Positions 17,169 through 25,223 of a DNA stretch of 64,000 nucleotides are shown here, piece by piece. The stretch covers positions 62,001 to 126,000 of the forward strand of contig DHMO01000045.1 in assembly GCA_002405835.1 (NCBI GenBank), in the 5' to 3' direction. Position numbers and translations under genes: made by a program. Within the stretch, counting starts at the first letter, position 1. Every line of letters begins with the position of its first letter. The notes under the pieces are model-generated. The model was not told the origin of the DNA, made no database searches, and saw only the letters and a list, made by a program, of their open reading frames with translations. The DNA comes from Lentisphaeria bacterium UBA4640. Lineage in GTDB: Bacteria; Verrucomicrobiota; Lentisphaeria; Victivallales; UBA1829.

Positions 17169-17178
17169 AATATACAAT

Positions 17179-17202
17179 CCGGTTAAACCGGGTTAATTAA
17201 CC
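17179..17202. promoter_or_regulatory. Tandem palindromic operator
   Basis: CCGGTT-A-AACCGG (17179-17191) runs into the perfect 12-base palindrome GGTTAATTAACC (17191-17202). Together they give four GGTTAA/TTAACC-type half-sites on one face of the predicted start of transcription, the usual place for a repressor. The regulator is not identified. Confidence 0.6.
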
Positions 17203-17278
17203 TTTGAAGAGAGAGTTCTCTGAAAAGTCCCACTGTATTAGAAGCCAAAGTTTGTAACAGGAAAACAGGAGGTTGGAG

Positions 17279-18553
17279 ATGAGTTTTCACGGATGGAGAA
17301 AATCAATGCAACTGTTGCTGCTTGCCGCATTTCCGTTGACAGGAGCGGATTTCAACCCGGTCGCGGAACGCATTCAAGAGCAGATCATGAACCGTTTTGC
17401 CGATTCGCATGGGATTATCACGGATTATCGCGGACTCAATGGAGAAATCGTCCTGCCGACTCCGGAAGAGTGCGGACGGAACATTCCGAACGCCAAAGGT
17501 TACTGGACGCCGATTGAGAACGGCGGGTTCTTTACCGGACTTTATCTGCTTGGACAGTGCTGGCGGTATCGGCAGGAAAAGTCGGAGAATACACGAATTG
17601 TAATCCGGCGGCTGGTTGACGGACTCTGCAAGCTGCAGGATGTGGCAACAGTTCCCGGCTTCATTGCACGCGGTGTCGGAAGCGATGGCAAGTGCCATCA
17701 TCCAAGCAGCTCTTCCGATCAGTTTTTCCCGTGGGTGATTGGGCTGGATGCCTATCTTGATACCGATATTCCTTCCGATGCCGAACGCAAAGCTCTGGTG
17801 AAACGCCTTGCCGCCTGCGGAGATGCTCTCGAAAAAAACAATTGGCGTCTGCCCGAAGAAACAAAGCTGTTCGGTTCTTCCGGAAATCTTGCGGCGGCGA
17901 GTTATCATGCCGCTCCGCGGCTGCTTTACTTTCTTCATGTACTTGAGAAACACACGGGAAATCCGCATTGGGGAGAGTTGAAAAAACGGCTTTCCGAGGA
18001 AAAGTTTTCCGATGGTTCCACGCGCCTTGATGCGATTGCGAAAGGTCCGGGAACGATGATGTCGGAGTGGCATTGCTGGTGGTTGGTCAACGACCAGTAC
18101 GCTGTGCGCCGTCTCTTTGAGATTGAGCGAGATCCCGCCGTCCGCAAGCGTTTGGAAACGGCTCTGAAGGATGCCGCAAAGGCGGCGCGTCCGCTGGTGG
18201 CGTTCTACAAAAAATTCAATCCGGAAAAATCTCTGACTTTCTCGGCGGACTGGCATAGGATGATGGCTTCCGGACCGCAGCTTCAGCGGAACTGGAAGGA
18301 GTTTGAGAAGCTCTATCTTGCTCAGCTTTCGCAGTGGCGCAAGGTCTCTCCGGCAGTTGATGCGGAGAAGCGGAGTCTGCTTCCGGCATACAGTGCGGCA
18401 TGGATCATCGTTTTGAGCGGTGATGAAGAGCAGATTGAGGCGATTCACCCGGATTTGTGCAGAATGCTTGAGCTCCCGGATTACGCAAAACTTTATTACG
18501 CAACATTTTTTTACGCGGAAAACCTGATTTATTTCCTCAATGGAAAGATTTGA
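17279..18553 (+). CDS. Secreted (alpha/alpha)-barrel glycosidase-like protein
   Basis: 424 residues with a signal peptide (about 1-21, MSFHGWRKSMQLLLLAAFPLTGA) and an all-helical body. Features such as GYWTPIENGGFFTGLYLLGQCWRY, GFIARGVGSDGKCHHPSSSSDQFFPWVIGLDAYL and WHCWWLVNDQYA are like the six-hairpin/GH88-GH105-type (alpha/alpha)6 barrel proteins found in large numbers in Lentisphaerae. The reaction is unknown. AGGAGG at 17267-17272 places the start at the ATG 17279; a TTG six bases upstream is in frame but overlaps that site. First gene of a three-gene operon. Confidence 0.6.
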   Translation: MSFHGWRKSMQLLLLAAFPLTGADFNPVAERIQEQIMNRFADSHGIITDYRGLNGEIVLPTPEECGRNIPNAKGYWTPIENGGFFTGLYLLGQCWRYRQEKSENTRIVIRRLVDGLCKLQDVATVPGFIARGVGSDGKCHHPSSSSDQFFPWVIGLDAYLDTDIPSDAERKALVKRLAACGDALEKNNWRLPEETKLFGSSGNLAAASYHAAPRLLYFLHVLEKHTGNPHWGELKKRLSEEKFSDGSTRLDAIAKGPGTMMSEWHCWWLVNDQYAVRRLFEIERDPAVRKRLETALKDAAKAARPLVAFYKKFNPEKSLTFSADWHRMMASGPQLQRNWKEFEKLYLAQLSQWRKVSPAVDAEKRSLLPAYSAAWIIVLSGDEEQIEAIHPDLCRMLELPDYAKLYYATFFYAENLIYFLNGKI

Positions 18554-18574
18554 ACATAAAAAGGAGACCACACC

Positions 18575-19318
18575 ATGTTTTACAGAAAGAAACTGAATTT
18601 CACCCTTATAGAACTGCTCGTTACGATTGCCGTAATTGCAATCCTTGCCGGCATGCTTCTTCCGGCGTTGAACAAGGCGCGGGATACCGCATACGGCGCA
18701 TCGTGTCTCTCGAACCTGAAACAGCTGGGAACGGGGATGGATATGTATATCGGGGACAGCGACGATTTTTATCCCATGCTGAGATATGCAAATCCGGCTT
18801 CAACGGCGGATTATGATACGACTATTTTCTGGGGGTGGACGCTCGCAACGGGGAAATACATCACGGCTTCTGTGGCGCTTTGTCCCGCCCGCAAAAATGC
18901 CGCGGAGAATTACTATTCAACAGGTTTGCGTTCGAAGAATCCGGTTTCAAGACCGAATTACTGGTATGCAACGGAGTATGGGGCTAGTGCAAGACTCCTT
19001 CCGGATAACAATTTTAATTACAAAGTCAGGAAAAACAGTCTGAAACGCCCGTCGACAACCATTTTGATGGCGGATTCCGTCAGAAAAGCGACGACTGGTG
19101 AGCTGTTCGGCTTTTTCGGCATTTATGCACCATCCAACTTCAGCAGTCTGACGAATGGTGCTTTCTGGCTCGCTCACCGGAACAATACGCAGGTGAATAT
19201 TGTTTATGCGGACGGGCATACCGGAAATGTCGTTTCCAGAGTGCCCGGTGAAGAAGGCGTGACGGAGCTCTATCAGACCACCTTGAAAGATGAACACATG
19301 TACTGGAATTTGAAATGA
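18575..19318 (+). CDS. Type II secretion-like pseudopilin with C-terminal H-Xn-DG domain
   Basis: 247 residues. The N-terminus has a short basic leader followed by FTLIELLVTIAVIAILAGMLLPALNKAR, the prepilin methylation and membrane segment, with the conserved E5 of the mature pilin. The residue before the cleavage site is Asn, not the usual Gly. The C-terminus carries HRNNTQVNIVYADGH, a variant of the processing-associated H-X9-DG motif with 11 residues between H and DG. Such proteins are highly multiplied in Lentisphaerae and Planctomycetes and often lie beside secreted polysaccharide enzymes, as here. No assembly genes (gspE/F/D, pilD) are in the window. It overlaps the next gene by 4 bases. 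Confidence 0.88.
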   Translation: MFYRKKLNFTLIELLVTIAVIAILAGMLLPALNKARDTAYGASCLSNLKQLGTGMDMYIGDSDDFYPMLRYANPASTADYDTTIFWGWTLATGKYITASVALCPARKNAAENYYSTGLRSKNPVSRPNYWYATEYGASARLLPDNNFNYKVRKNSLKRPSTTILMADSVRKATTGELFGFFGIYAPSNFSSLTNGAFWLAHRNNTQVNIVYADGHTGNVVSRVPGEEGVTELYQTTLKDEHMYWNLK

Positions 19319-22035
19319 AACTTCTGAAAACTTTTTTATTCATCGGATCAGCCGTTTTCCTCTCCGCTTCGGAGAAGGATTTTCTGGAAAATCCTCCGTA
19401 TGCGTACAACGGAATCTCCATCGGGCGAACCGCTGAAACGGAACGGACACCGGACGGGGAGGGCTCATTTGAAGTCCGTGTGCGCTACGGTTCCGCCGAC
19501 CTCGCATGGCCCTCGCAGCTCCGCAATAACATTCCGGCGGAAAAAATCCGCGGAGCGGAGTGCGGAGAACTCGAATTCTGGGCGAAAGGACCTGCCGGAC
19601 GCTCCATGCGGCTGGGGCTGAACTCAGAAGATTTTTCCGGCGATGAGACGATCCGCTATACGGATACCGCAACCTTTCCGATGACCGGAAAATGGCAGAA
19701 AATCGTGTGGCGCTTCCGGATCTCGAAACCGGTGGTCGGACACTATGCGGATGTTCCCCGTTACGCCCTGCTGAATACGCAGGCCGGAGACAAATTCCTG
19801 CTCGGTCCGGTTTCCCTGAAAGTGCTTTCTCGGAAAGATTTTCCCGTTCCGCAGCCGGAAGTTCCGGCTGGGTGGCGCGCGCTTCCGGAGTCCGAACTCT
19901 ATATAACGCCCGGTTCCGCGCTGGACTTCCGCCGGATCATCGACCGCCGTCCCGCCGGTTCGCTCGGCAGAGTGATTGTCAACCGCGCGGGAAAGCTGGC
20001 GTTTGAGAAAGAACCGGAAAAAGAGGTCCGCTTTTTCTCCGTGCAGGGCTTTCCCGATATGATGACCAAGTCGCAACTGAAGGAGTATGCTGCCGCAGTT
20101 GCCCGCCAGGGATTCAATATGATCCGTCTGCATTTTCTCGACACTTATCTTAATTTCCAGAAAAAAGAGACTCCGTGGCTGAAAAAAGGCGTGAACAAGC
20201 CTGTGGACTTGCCGCAGGACGCTTCGGAAATCCATTTTTCCCCGATTGCTCTTGACCGTATTTTCTATCTGATTGCATGTCTTAAAGCCGAGGGAGTTTA
20301 TGTGAATCTTGATTTGCAGTGTTCTTTTTACGGATATCGCAACGGAACAGCTCCCTCCGGTTATCCGAAAGATGCGGAAAATGCCAAAATACAGATGTTC
20401 ATCAGCGAAAAGTTCCGGAAAAATTATACGGCCGGAACGAAAAAACTGCTGAATACCGTCAACCCTTACACAGGACTTGCTCTCAAGGATGATCCGGCCG
20501 TTGCGATGCTCTGCTTCTACAACGAACAGGATATTCTGCTTGACCACCGCAACTACGGGAAGGAGTTCCATCCCGCATATGTCAGATTCCTGAAAGACAA
20601 GTACGGCACGCCTGAAGCAATGAACAAGGCGTGGAAGACGAATTTCCCGTCATTCGAGTCGGTCCCGAAATTCGGCTCTCTGCCGCGCGGCGACCGTTCG
20701 GAGCAGACTGCCGCCATGACCGAATTCGCCGCGAAGATGCAGGCTGACATGGATGATTTCTATCGTCGGGTCGTCGCGGAATGCGGCTGGCGCGGACTTT
20801 CTTCCAATTGGAACATGCGCCCGTATCTGTGTAGCGTTCCGGCACGTTCCAAGCTCGATCTTGTCATGCTGAACAGCTATCATGCGCATCCGGAATTCCG
20901 TGGAGGAGAAACGGTCGTTTCGCAGAGAAGCTCGCTCGTAAGCGGGGGAAATTCCTTCTCGCATTCGACGACGGTGCGTTTCCTCGACCGTCCGTTTGTC
21001 ATCAGCGAATACGGGCACGTTTACTGGAATCGCTACCGTCATGAGGAGGGGCTTCTCTGGGGAGCGGGCGCGGCGTTTCAGGGATGGAGCGGATTGACGC
21101 CCCACGCGAACAACGTCGTGAAATACATGAAGAAACTCGAACCGTTCGCAGTCGGCGTCGATCCGATCACCCGCGCGACGGAACAGATTGCGATGCTTGC
21201 GTTTCTGCGCGGCGACGTCAGGGAGGCTTCCACTGCGATTGAATACGAGATGAAACCGGAATTTCTCTTTTCGTATCATCTCAACACCGGACTGAGCAGT
21301 GAGTATTATCAGCTCTGGCCGCTGGTGAAACTCGGCGTTTCGTTCGGAGGAAAACACAGATCCATTGATCCAGTTCTGCGTCTCGCGCCATCCAGGACGG
21401 GGGCTGTCGGCGGCGGTTTGCTCTATACGGAAAATGAAACTTCCTCCAAACGCGATATTTCCGAAGCGATCGTTGCCGATTTGCGTCGCAAGGGTGTTTT
21501 GAATGCATTGAACCGTACCGATGTTTCGCGTGGACGCTTTGAGAGCTGCACGGGAGAAATTTTCCTGACGAAGGAGCATGGGGGTGAGATGACGGTCTCA
21601 ACGCCGCGGCTGTGCGGAATCGTGAAGAAGACCGACTGCGTCGGGAAAGCCGGCGCGCTGACTGTTCTGAAAAATTCGGTCCCCGTTGCGGTTGCGGCGG
21701 CATCGCTGGATGAGCGTGCGCTTCCGGAAAGCCGGAGGATTCTGCTTTTTGCGCTCACCGATGCACGCAGCAGCAACATGAAATTCCTTGACAGGGAGGA
21801 GACGCGGATCAAGTATGCCGCAAAAGGTTCGCTTCCGGTTCTGATTAAAACGGGCGTCTTCAAAATCGCGCTTGACCGCTCCGGAGGAAAAATGAAGTGC
21901 TATGCGCTGGATCTCTCCGGAAAACGTGTCGGAGAAATCCCGGTGAAACAGGAGCCTGAACGGCTGGTTTTGGAGTTTGATACCGCAAAGACGCCGATTC
22001 CCGCGACCTCGTATGAACTTGTTGCCGCAGATTAA
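19315..22035 (+). CDS. Large secreted clan GH-A glycoside hydrolase (GH5-like)
   Basis: 906 residues with a signal peptide (about 1-18). Residues about 20-170 look like a carbohydrate-binding beta sandwich, about 240-600 a TIM barrel, and the rest beta-rich. The barrel has the clan GH-A signs: an FYNEQD segment with the likely acid/base glutamate after strand 4 and FVISEYGHV with the likely nucleophile after strand 7. Nearest family by eye is GH5 or GH42-like; the substrate is not evident. Translation is coupled to the pseudopilin (ATGA at 19315-19318). It ends 3 bases into the convergent AraC-type gene. Confidence 0.72.
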   Translation: MKLLKTFLFIGSAVFLSASEKDFLENPPYAYNGISIGRTAETERTPDGEGSFEVRVRYGSADLAWPSQLRNNIPAEKIRGAECGELEFWAKGPAGRSMRLGLNSEDFSGDETIRYTDTATFPMTGKWQKIVWRFRISKPVVGHYADVPRYALLNTQAGDKFLLGPVSLKVLSRKDFPVPQPEVPAGWRALPESELYITPGSALDFRRIIDRRPAGSLGRVIVNRAGKLAFEKEPEKEVRFFSVQGFPDMMTKSQLKEYAAAVARQGFNMIRLHFLDTYLNFQKKETPWLKKGVNKPVDLPQDASEIHFSPIALDRIFYLIACLKAEGVYVNLDLQCSFYGYRNGTAPSGYPKDAENAKIQMFISEKFRKNYTAGTKKLLNTVNPYTGLALKDDPAVAMLCFYNEQDILLDHRNYGKEFHPAYVRFLKDKYGTPEAMNKAWKTNFPSFESVPKFGSLPRGDRSEQTAAMTEFAAKMQADMDDFYRRVVAECGWRGLSSNWNMRPYLCSVPARSKLDLVMLNSYHAHPEFRGGETVVSQRSSLVSGGNSFSHSTTVRFLDRPFVISEYGHVYWNRYRHEEGLLWGAGAAFQGWSGLTPHANNVVKYMKKLEPFAVGVDPITRATEQIAMLAFLRGDVREASTAIEYEMKPEFLFSYHLNTGLSSEYYQLWPLVKLGVSFGGKHRSIDPVLRLAPSRTGAVGGGLLYTENETSSKRDISEAIVADLRRKGVLNALNRTDVSRGRFESCTGEIFLTKEHGGEMTVSTPRLCGIVKKTDCVGKAGALTVLKNSVPVAVAAASLDERALPESRRILLFALTDARSSNMKFLDREETRIKYAAKGSLPVLIKTGVFKIALDRSGGKMKCYALDLSGKRVGEIPVKQEPERLVLEFDTAKTPIPATSYELVAAD

Positions 22036-22901
22036 CCCCGCCTTTTGAGTGCGCTTGGCGGATATCCGTAGAATTTGCGGAATTCTGTGGAAAAATTGAG
22101 CGCATTCTCATAGCCGGCTGCCGCCGCGGTCTCCTTGACGGAGAGCGCATTCAGACGCAGCATCTCTTCCGCCGCCCGCATCCGCTGTTCGCGGATGTAG
22201 CGATGCGGCGGCATTTTCAGGTATTCGCGGAACAGACGGTTCATGGCGCTCAGACTCATTCCGGCTTCTTTGGCGAGCGCGTTGAGGGGGAGCGGTTTGT
22301 CAAGATTGCCGCGGATTTTCCGCTGAATTTCCGCAAGATCCGGCGGAATTCCGGTTTCCGGTGCGGGCTGAAGCAGTTCATCAAGCAGACTGTAGCACTC
22401 CACCGCGATTTCGCGTGCACTCCGTTTTGCTCTGCCGCAGAGGGAGAGAATCCGCTTTTCCCAAATTCTCCGTGGATCGGATCTGAGGTAGATTCCGCCG
22501 CACTGTGCCGCGATGCCTTCCAGCATTCCTCCGCAGAGAATGATTCCGGAGCGTTCGCCTGCGGTTTCTGTTCCGAATTCGCTGTCCGAATGCGGGGGAA
22601 TGAGGACAAGATCGCCGGGCTCCGTCCGCCACGATTCATCATTGATGCGCAGCAGAGTTGTTCCGGAGTGGATGTACATGATGGTCAGGAATGCCGGATT
22701 GATCCGTCTGTGCCAGTCGCCGGGAAGGGAGCGGGTCCGGCAGGCAAGAGAGCAGGAGAGGAAAAAGCCGTGTTCCGCAGGGAAGGCGGCAAGGCTCAGG
22801 AATTCCCGGCGGATCACAGTGCTGAACCGTTCGTTTTCCGTTTCCCTGTATGTTTTCGCCTCGCGCGGCGCCTGCCGGTAAGGTTGAAGCAGTTTCTGCA
22901 T
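22032..22901 (-). CDS. AraC-family transcriptional regulator
   Basis: 289 residues. The N-terminal half looks like a cupin sugar-sensing domain (HSGTTLLRINDESWRTEPGDLVLIPPHS), and the last 100 residues hold two helix-turn-helix units with the AraC signature from NALAKEAGMSLSAMNRLFREYLKMPPHRYIREQRMRAAEEML to YGYPPSALK. It is divergent from the 648-residue protein at 23009 and shares a palindromic -35 region with it, so it most likely controls that gene. It converges with the GH5-like gene, overlapping its last 4 bases. Confidence 0.93.
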   Translation of the reverse strand: MQKLLQPYRQAPREAKTYRETENERFSTVIRREFLSLAAFPAEHGFFLSCSLACRTRSLPGDWHRRINPAFLTIMYIHSGTTLLRINDESWRTEPGDLVLIPPHSDSEFGTETAGERSGIILCGGMLEGIAAQCGGIYLRSDPRRIWEKRILSLCGRAKRSAREIAVECYSLLDELLQPAPETGIPPDLAEIQRKIRGNLDKPLPLNALAKEAGMSLSAMNRLFREYLKMPPHRYIREQRMRAAEEMLRLNALSVKETAAAAGYENALNFSTEFRKFYGYPPSALKRRG

Positions 22902-22939
22902 GACAGATTTCCAAATATTTTTTCTTGCTGAGCAAATAT

Positions 22940-22968
22940 AATATAGAACAGGAAAGGTTGAAATTCAA
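22940..22968 (-). promoter_or_regulatory. Putative promoter of the AraC-type gene (22901)
   Basis: Minus strand TTGAAT (22968-22963), a 17-base spacer and TATATT (22945-22940). Confidence 0.6.
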
Positions 22969-22986
22969 ATGTTTTTTGTCTATATT
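22958..22986 (+). promoter_or_regulatory. Putative promoter of the 648-residue protein gene, overlapping the divergent one
   Basis: TTGAAA (22958-22963), a 17-base spacer and TATATT (22981-22986). Its -35 and the opposite-strand -35 together form the palindrome TTGAAATTCAA (22958-22968). Confidence 0.6.
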
Positions 22987-23008
22987 TTCAGAAAACAGGA
23001 GATTCCGC

Positions 23009-24955
23009 ATGAACAAACCGAATCCGAAACGTCCTCTCATGATCATCCGTTTCCGCATCGGGCAGGAGCAGCCTGCCGTCTGGGAACGCACCCTCCGAAT
23101 TCTCAAAGAGAACCGCGCGGCCTGTGATGAAGTCTGGTTTTCGACCGGGCTAGGCACGCCGCCGTTCGAACATCACCGCGAACTTTCGCGTCTGATGGCG
23201 GAACACGCCGCCGAACTTCGTGAACTCGGCATCATTCCCAGCCTTCAGATTCAATCCACGATCGGGCACGGCGACGGCATTACGGGGGCGGTCGACAACT
23301 CCGCACGCACATGGGGCGGCTTCACCGGGCCGGACGGAACTGAATGTCGCTATTGCAGCTGTCCGCGTCAGCCGGAGTTTCTGCGCTATTATGGGGAAGT
23401 CGCGCGCATCTATGCCGCATGGCATCCCGGTTCGGTCTGGATCGACGATGATTTGCGCCTAAACAATCACTCTCCGGTCGGTGTTTCCAACGGCTGTTAC
23501 TGTCCGGTTTGTCTTGCCGCATTTTCCCGGGAAGAGGGTTGCTGTTGGACACGAGAAGCGCTGGTGGAAGCGATGAGACACGACGATGCTCTTCGTCTCC
23601 GCTGGCTTGCATTCGGCGGACGCTCTCTCGGAGAAGCTGCTGCGGTGATTGTCCGCGGGTTTCAAACGGTTTCGCCGGAAACGCGGTTCGGTCTTCAGCA
23701 TTGCGGAGATCCGGAACGCAACGCCGTGTTTGATGCTCTTATAGAAGAGAGCGGAATGCGGACTGCATCGCGTCCGGGAGGCGGAGCTTACAGCGACCAC
23801 GATCCGTATGTCTTTCTGACGAAAGGTTTTGCCATGTCTCACCAGATGTCGCGGCAGCCCGGCTATGAGACGCTGGATCAGATTTGCCCTGAAATCGAAT
23901 CATGTCCGCGGGTCTTCTGCTGCAAGACTCCGCAGGGACACCGCATTGAATCAATGCTTTACCTGGCGCTCGGAATGGACAGTCTCTCATATTTCATCAT
24001 GGATCCGCTTTACGAGACGCCGGAGTGGTACGGGCATGAGCTTCTGGCTCCGCTCGCGGCGGAGGCGCCGTGTTACCGGGACTTTATCGCGCATAATGCC
24101 GGAACAATGCCGGGCGGACTCGGTCTTGCCGGCTCGTGGTGGCATGTCGACAAAAACGGGCTTCCGGTGGTCGGCATTTCCTGTGCTGCGCATTCGCCGT
24201 TTGCAAAAGGACGCATGATTGCGAAACCGGATGTGGATTCGCTTGATGATCAAGCTCTTGCATCGGTTCTTTCGGGAGACATTATCCTGGACGGCGGAGC
24301 TGTGGAGGCGATCGGAAAGCGCGGAATGAGCGACCGGATCGCGGGGCTTCGTGCATTCCCCGTTCCGGAACATGTCTTTGAATTCTATACGGACGATCCG
24401 CTGAACGAGGGCTTCGTTGGAAACGGACACTATCCGCTGACGGCGGACCGGATGAAATTTGAGCTGCCCGAAGAAACCTCCGTCCGGGTTGTCGGCGAAT
24501 ACCGCGACTACGGCGGAAAGAGATTCGGAGCTGCATCGCTCCTGCTGGAGCGTCCGGACGGTTCACGGATTGCTGCGCTCGGCTATTCCGGTTTCTACAC
24601 ACGCTATATTTCTTCCGCGCGCGTCCGTTTCCTGATGCGCATTGCCGACTGGGTGACGCACGGCACGCTTCCCGCTGTGCCGGAAGAACCGGCGCAACTC
24701 CTTCTTGTTCCGAGAGTTACGGCGGAGGGAGAACTGCGGAGTGTGACCGTTCTGAACACTGTGATCGGATCTCAGAAGCCTTTCGTTCTGCGTCTGCGCG
24801 GAGTGGCGGACGGCGTGACGGGAGCGGAATGGTGTGTGCCGTCTCATGCGCGTCTCATGGTTGAATTGCGGCGCACGGGGAACGAAGTTCTGGTTTCGCT
24901 TCCGGAGATCGCCGCGTGGGATACCGGATGGATTAAACTGCTTACAGATAAATGA
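23009..24955 (+). CDS. Unknown 648-residue protein, possible glycoside hydrolase-like barrel
   Basis: I do not recognise a named family. There is no signal peptide. The N-terminal 400 residues alternate strands and helices as in a TIM barrel, with conserved-looking acidic and cysteine segments (VWIDDDLRLNN, then NGCYCPVCLAAFSREEG). The later part has a class I amidotransferase-like/beta-galactosidase-trimerisation feel (VLSGDIILDGGAVEAIGKRG, then RMKFELPEETSVRVVGEYRDYGG) and a C-terminal beta domain. An intracellular glycosidase of the GH42-like type is a reasonable guess only. The start at 23009 is set by an ACAGGAGA ribosome site. It is divergent from an AraC-type regulator and overlaps the end of the smr gene tail to tail by 14 bases. 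Confidence 0.6.
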   Translation: MNKPNPKRPLMIIRFRIGQEQPAVWERTLRILKENRAACDEVWFSTGLGTPPFEHHRELSRLMAEHAAELRELGIIPSLQIQSTIGHGDGITGAVDNSARTWGGFTGPDGTECRYCSCPRQPEFLRYYGEVARIYAAWHPGSVWIDDDLRLNNHSPVGVSNGCYCPVCLAAFSREEGCCWTREALVEAMRHDDALRLRWLAFGGRSLGEAAAVIVRGFQTVSPETRFGLQHCGDPERNAVFDALIEESGMRTASRPGGGAYSDHDPYVFLTKGFAMSHQMSRQPGYETLDQICPEIESCPRVFCCKTPQGHRIESMLYLALGMDSLSYFIMDPLYETPEWYGHELLAPLAAEAPCYRDFIAHNAGTMPGGLGLAGSWWHVDKNGLPVVGISCAAHSPFAKGRMIAKPDVDSLDDQALASVLSGDIILDGGAVEAIGKRGMSDRIAGLRAFPVPEHVFEFYTDDPLNEGFVGNGHYPLTADRMKFELPEETSVRVVGEYRDYGGKRFGAASLLLERPDGSRIAALGYSGFYTRYISSARVRFLMRIADWVTHGTLPAVPEEPAQLLLVPRVTAEGELRSVTVLNTVIGSQKPFVLRLRGVADGVTGAEWCVPSHARLMVELRRTGNEVLVSLPEIAAWDTGWIKLLTDK

Positions 24956-25223
24956 CGGTTACTCCGTCGAATCCGGGTGCGCCGATGTCCTCGCCGAAAA
25001 AATAGTCGCGGCAGGCGAGTGTGCCGCGTGAAAGTGCGCCGCGGACGCGGGCGCGCAGGACTCCGGAGCCGTTGCCGTGAATCACGAGCAGGCTCTTTCC
25101 GGTTCCCGCGTGTCCGTTGATGAAACTGCGGACGAGACTCATCGCCTCGTCCGCGAACATTCCATGCAGGTCAAGCGTGAAATCATAGAGGTCGGATTGC
25201 CTCGGACGCTGACGTTTTGCCAT
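24942..25223 (-). CDS. Smr-domain protein
   Basis: A 93-residue stand-alone Smr (small MutS-related) domain. The family motifs are visible: TLDLHGMFADEAM near residue 16 and LLVIHGNGSGVLR near residue 45. Smr domains bind or cleave nucleic acids; stand-alone forms in other bacteria act as nucleases in translation quality control, which is not shown for this short form. Its ATG overlaps the stop of the lactonase gene by one base (TAATG). Confidence 0.85.
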   Translation of the reverse strand: MAKRQRPRQSDLYDFTLDLHGMFADEAMSLVRSFINGHAGTGKSLLVIHGNGSGVLRARVRGALSRGTLACRDYFFGEDIGAPGFDGVTVIYL

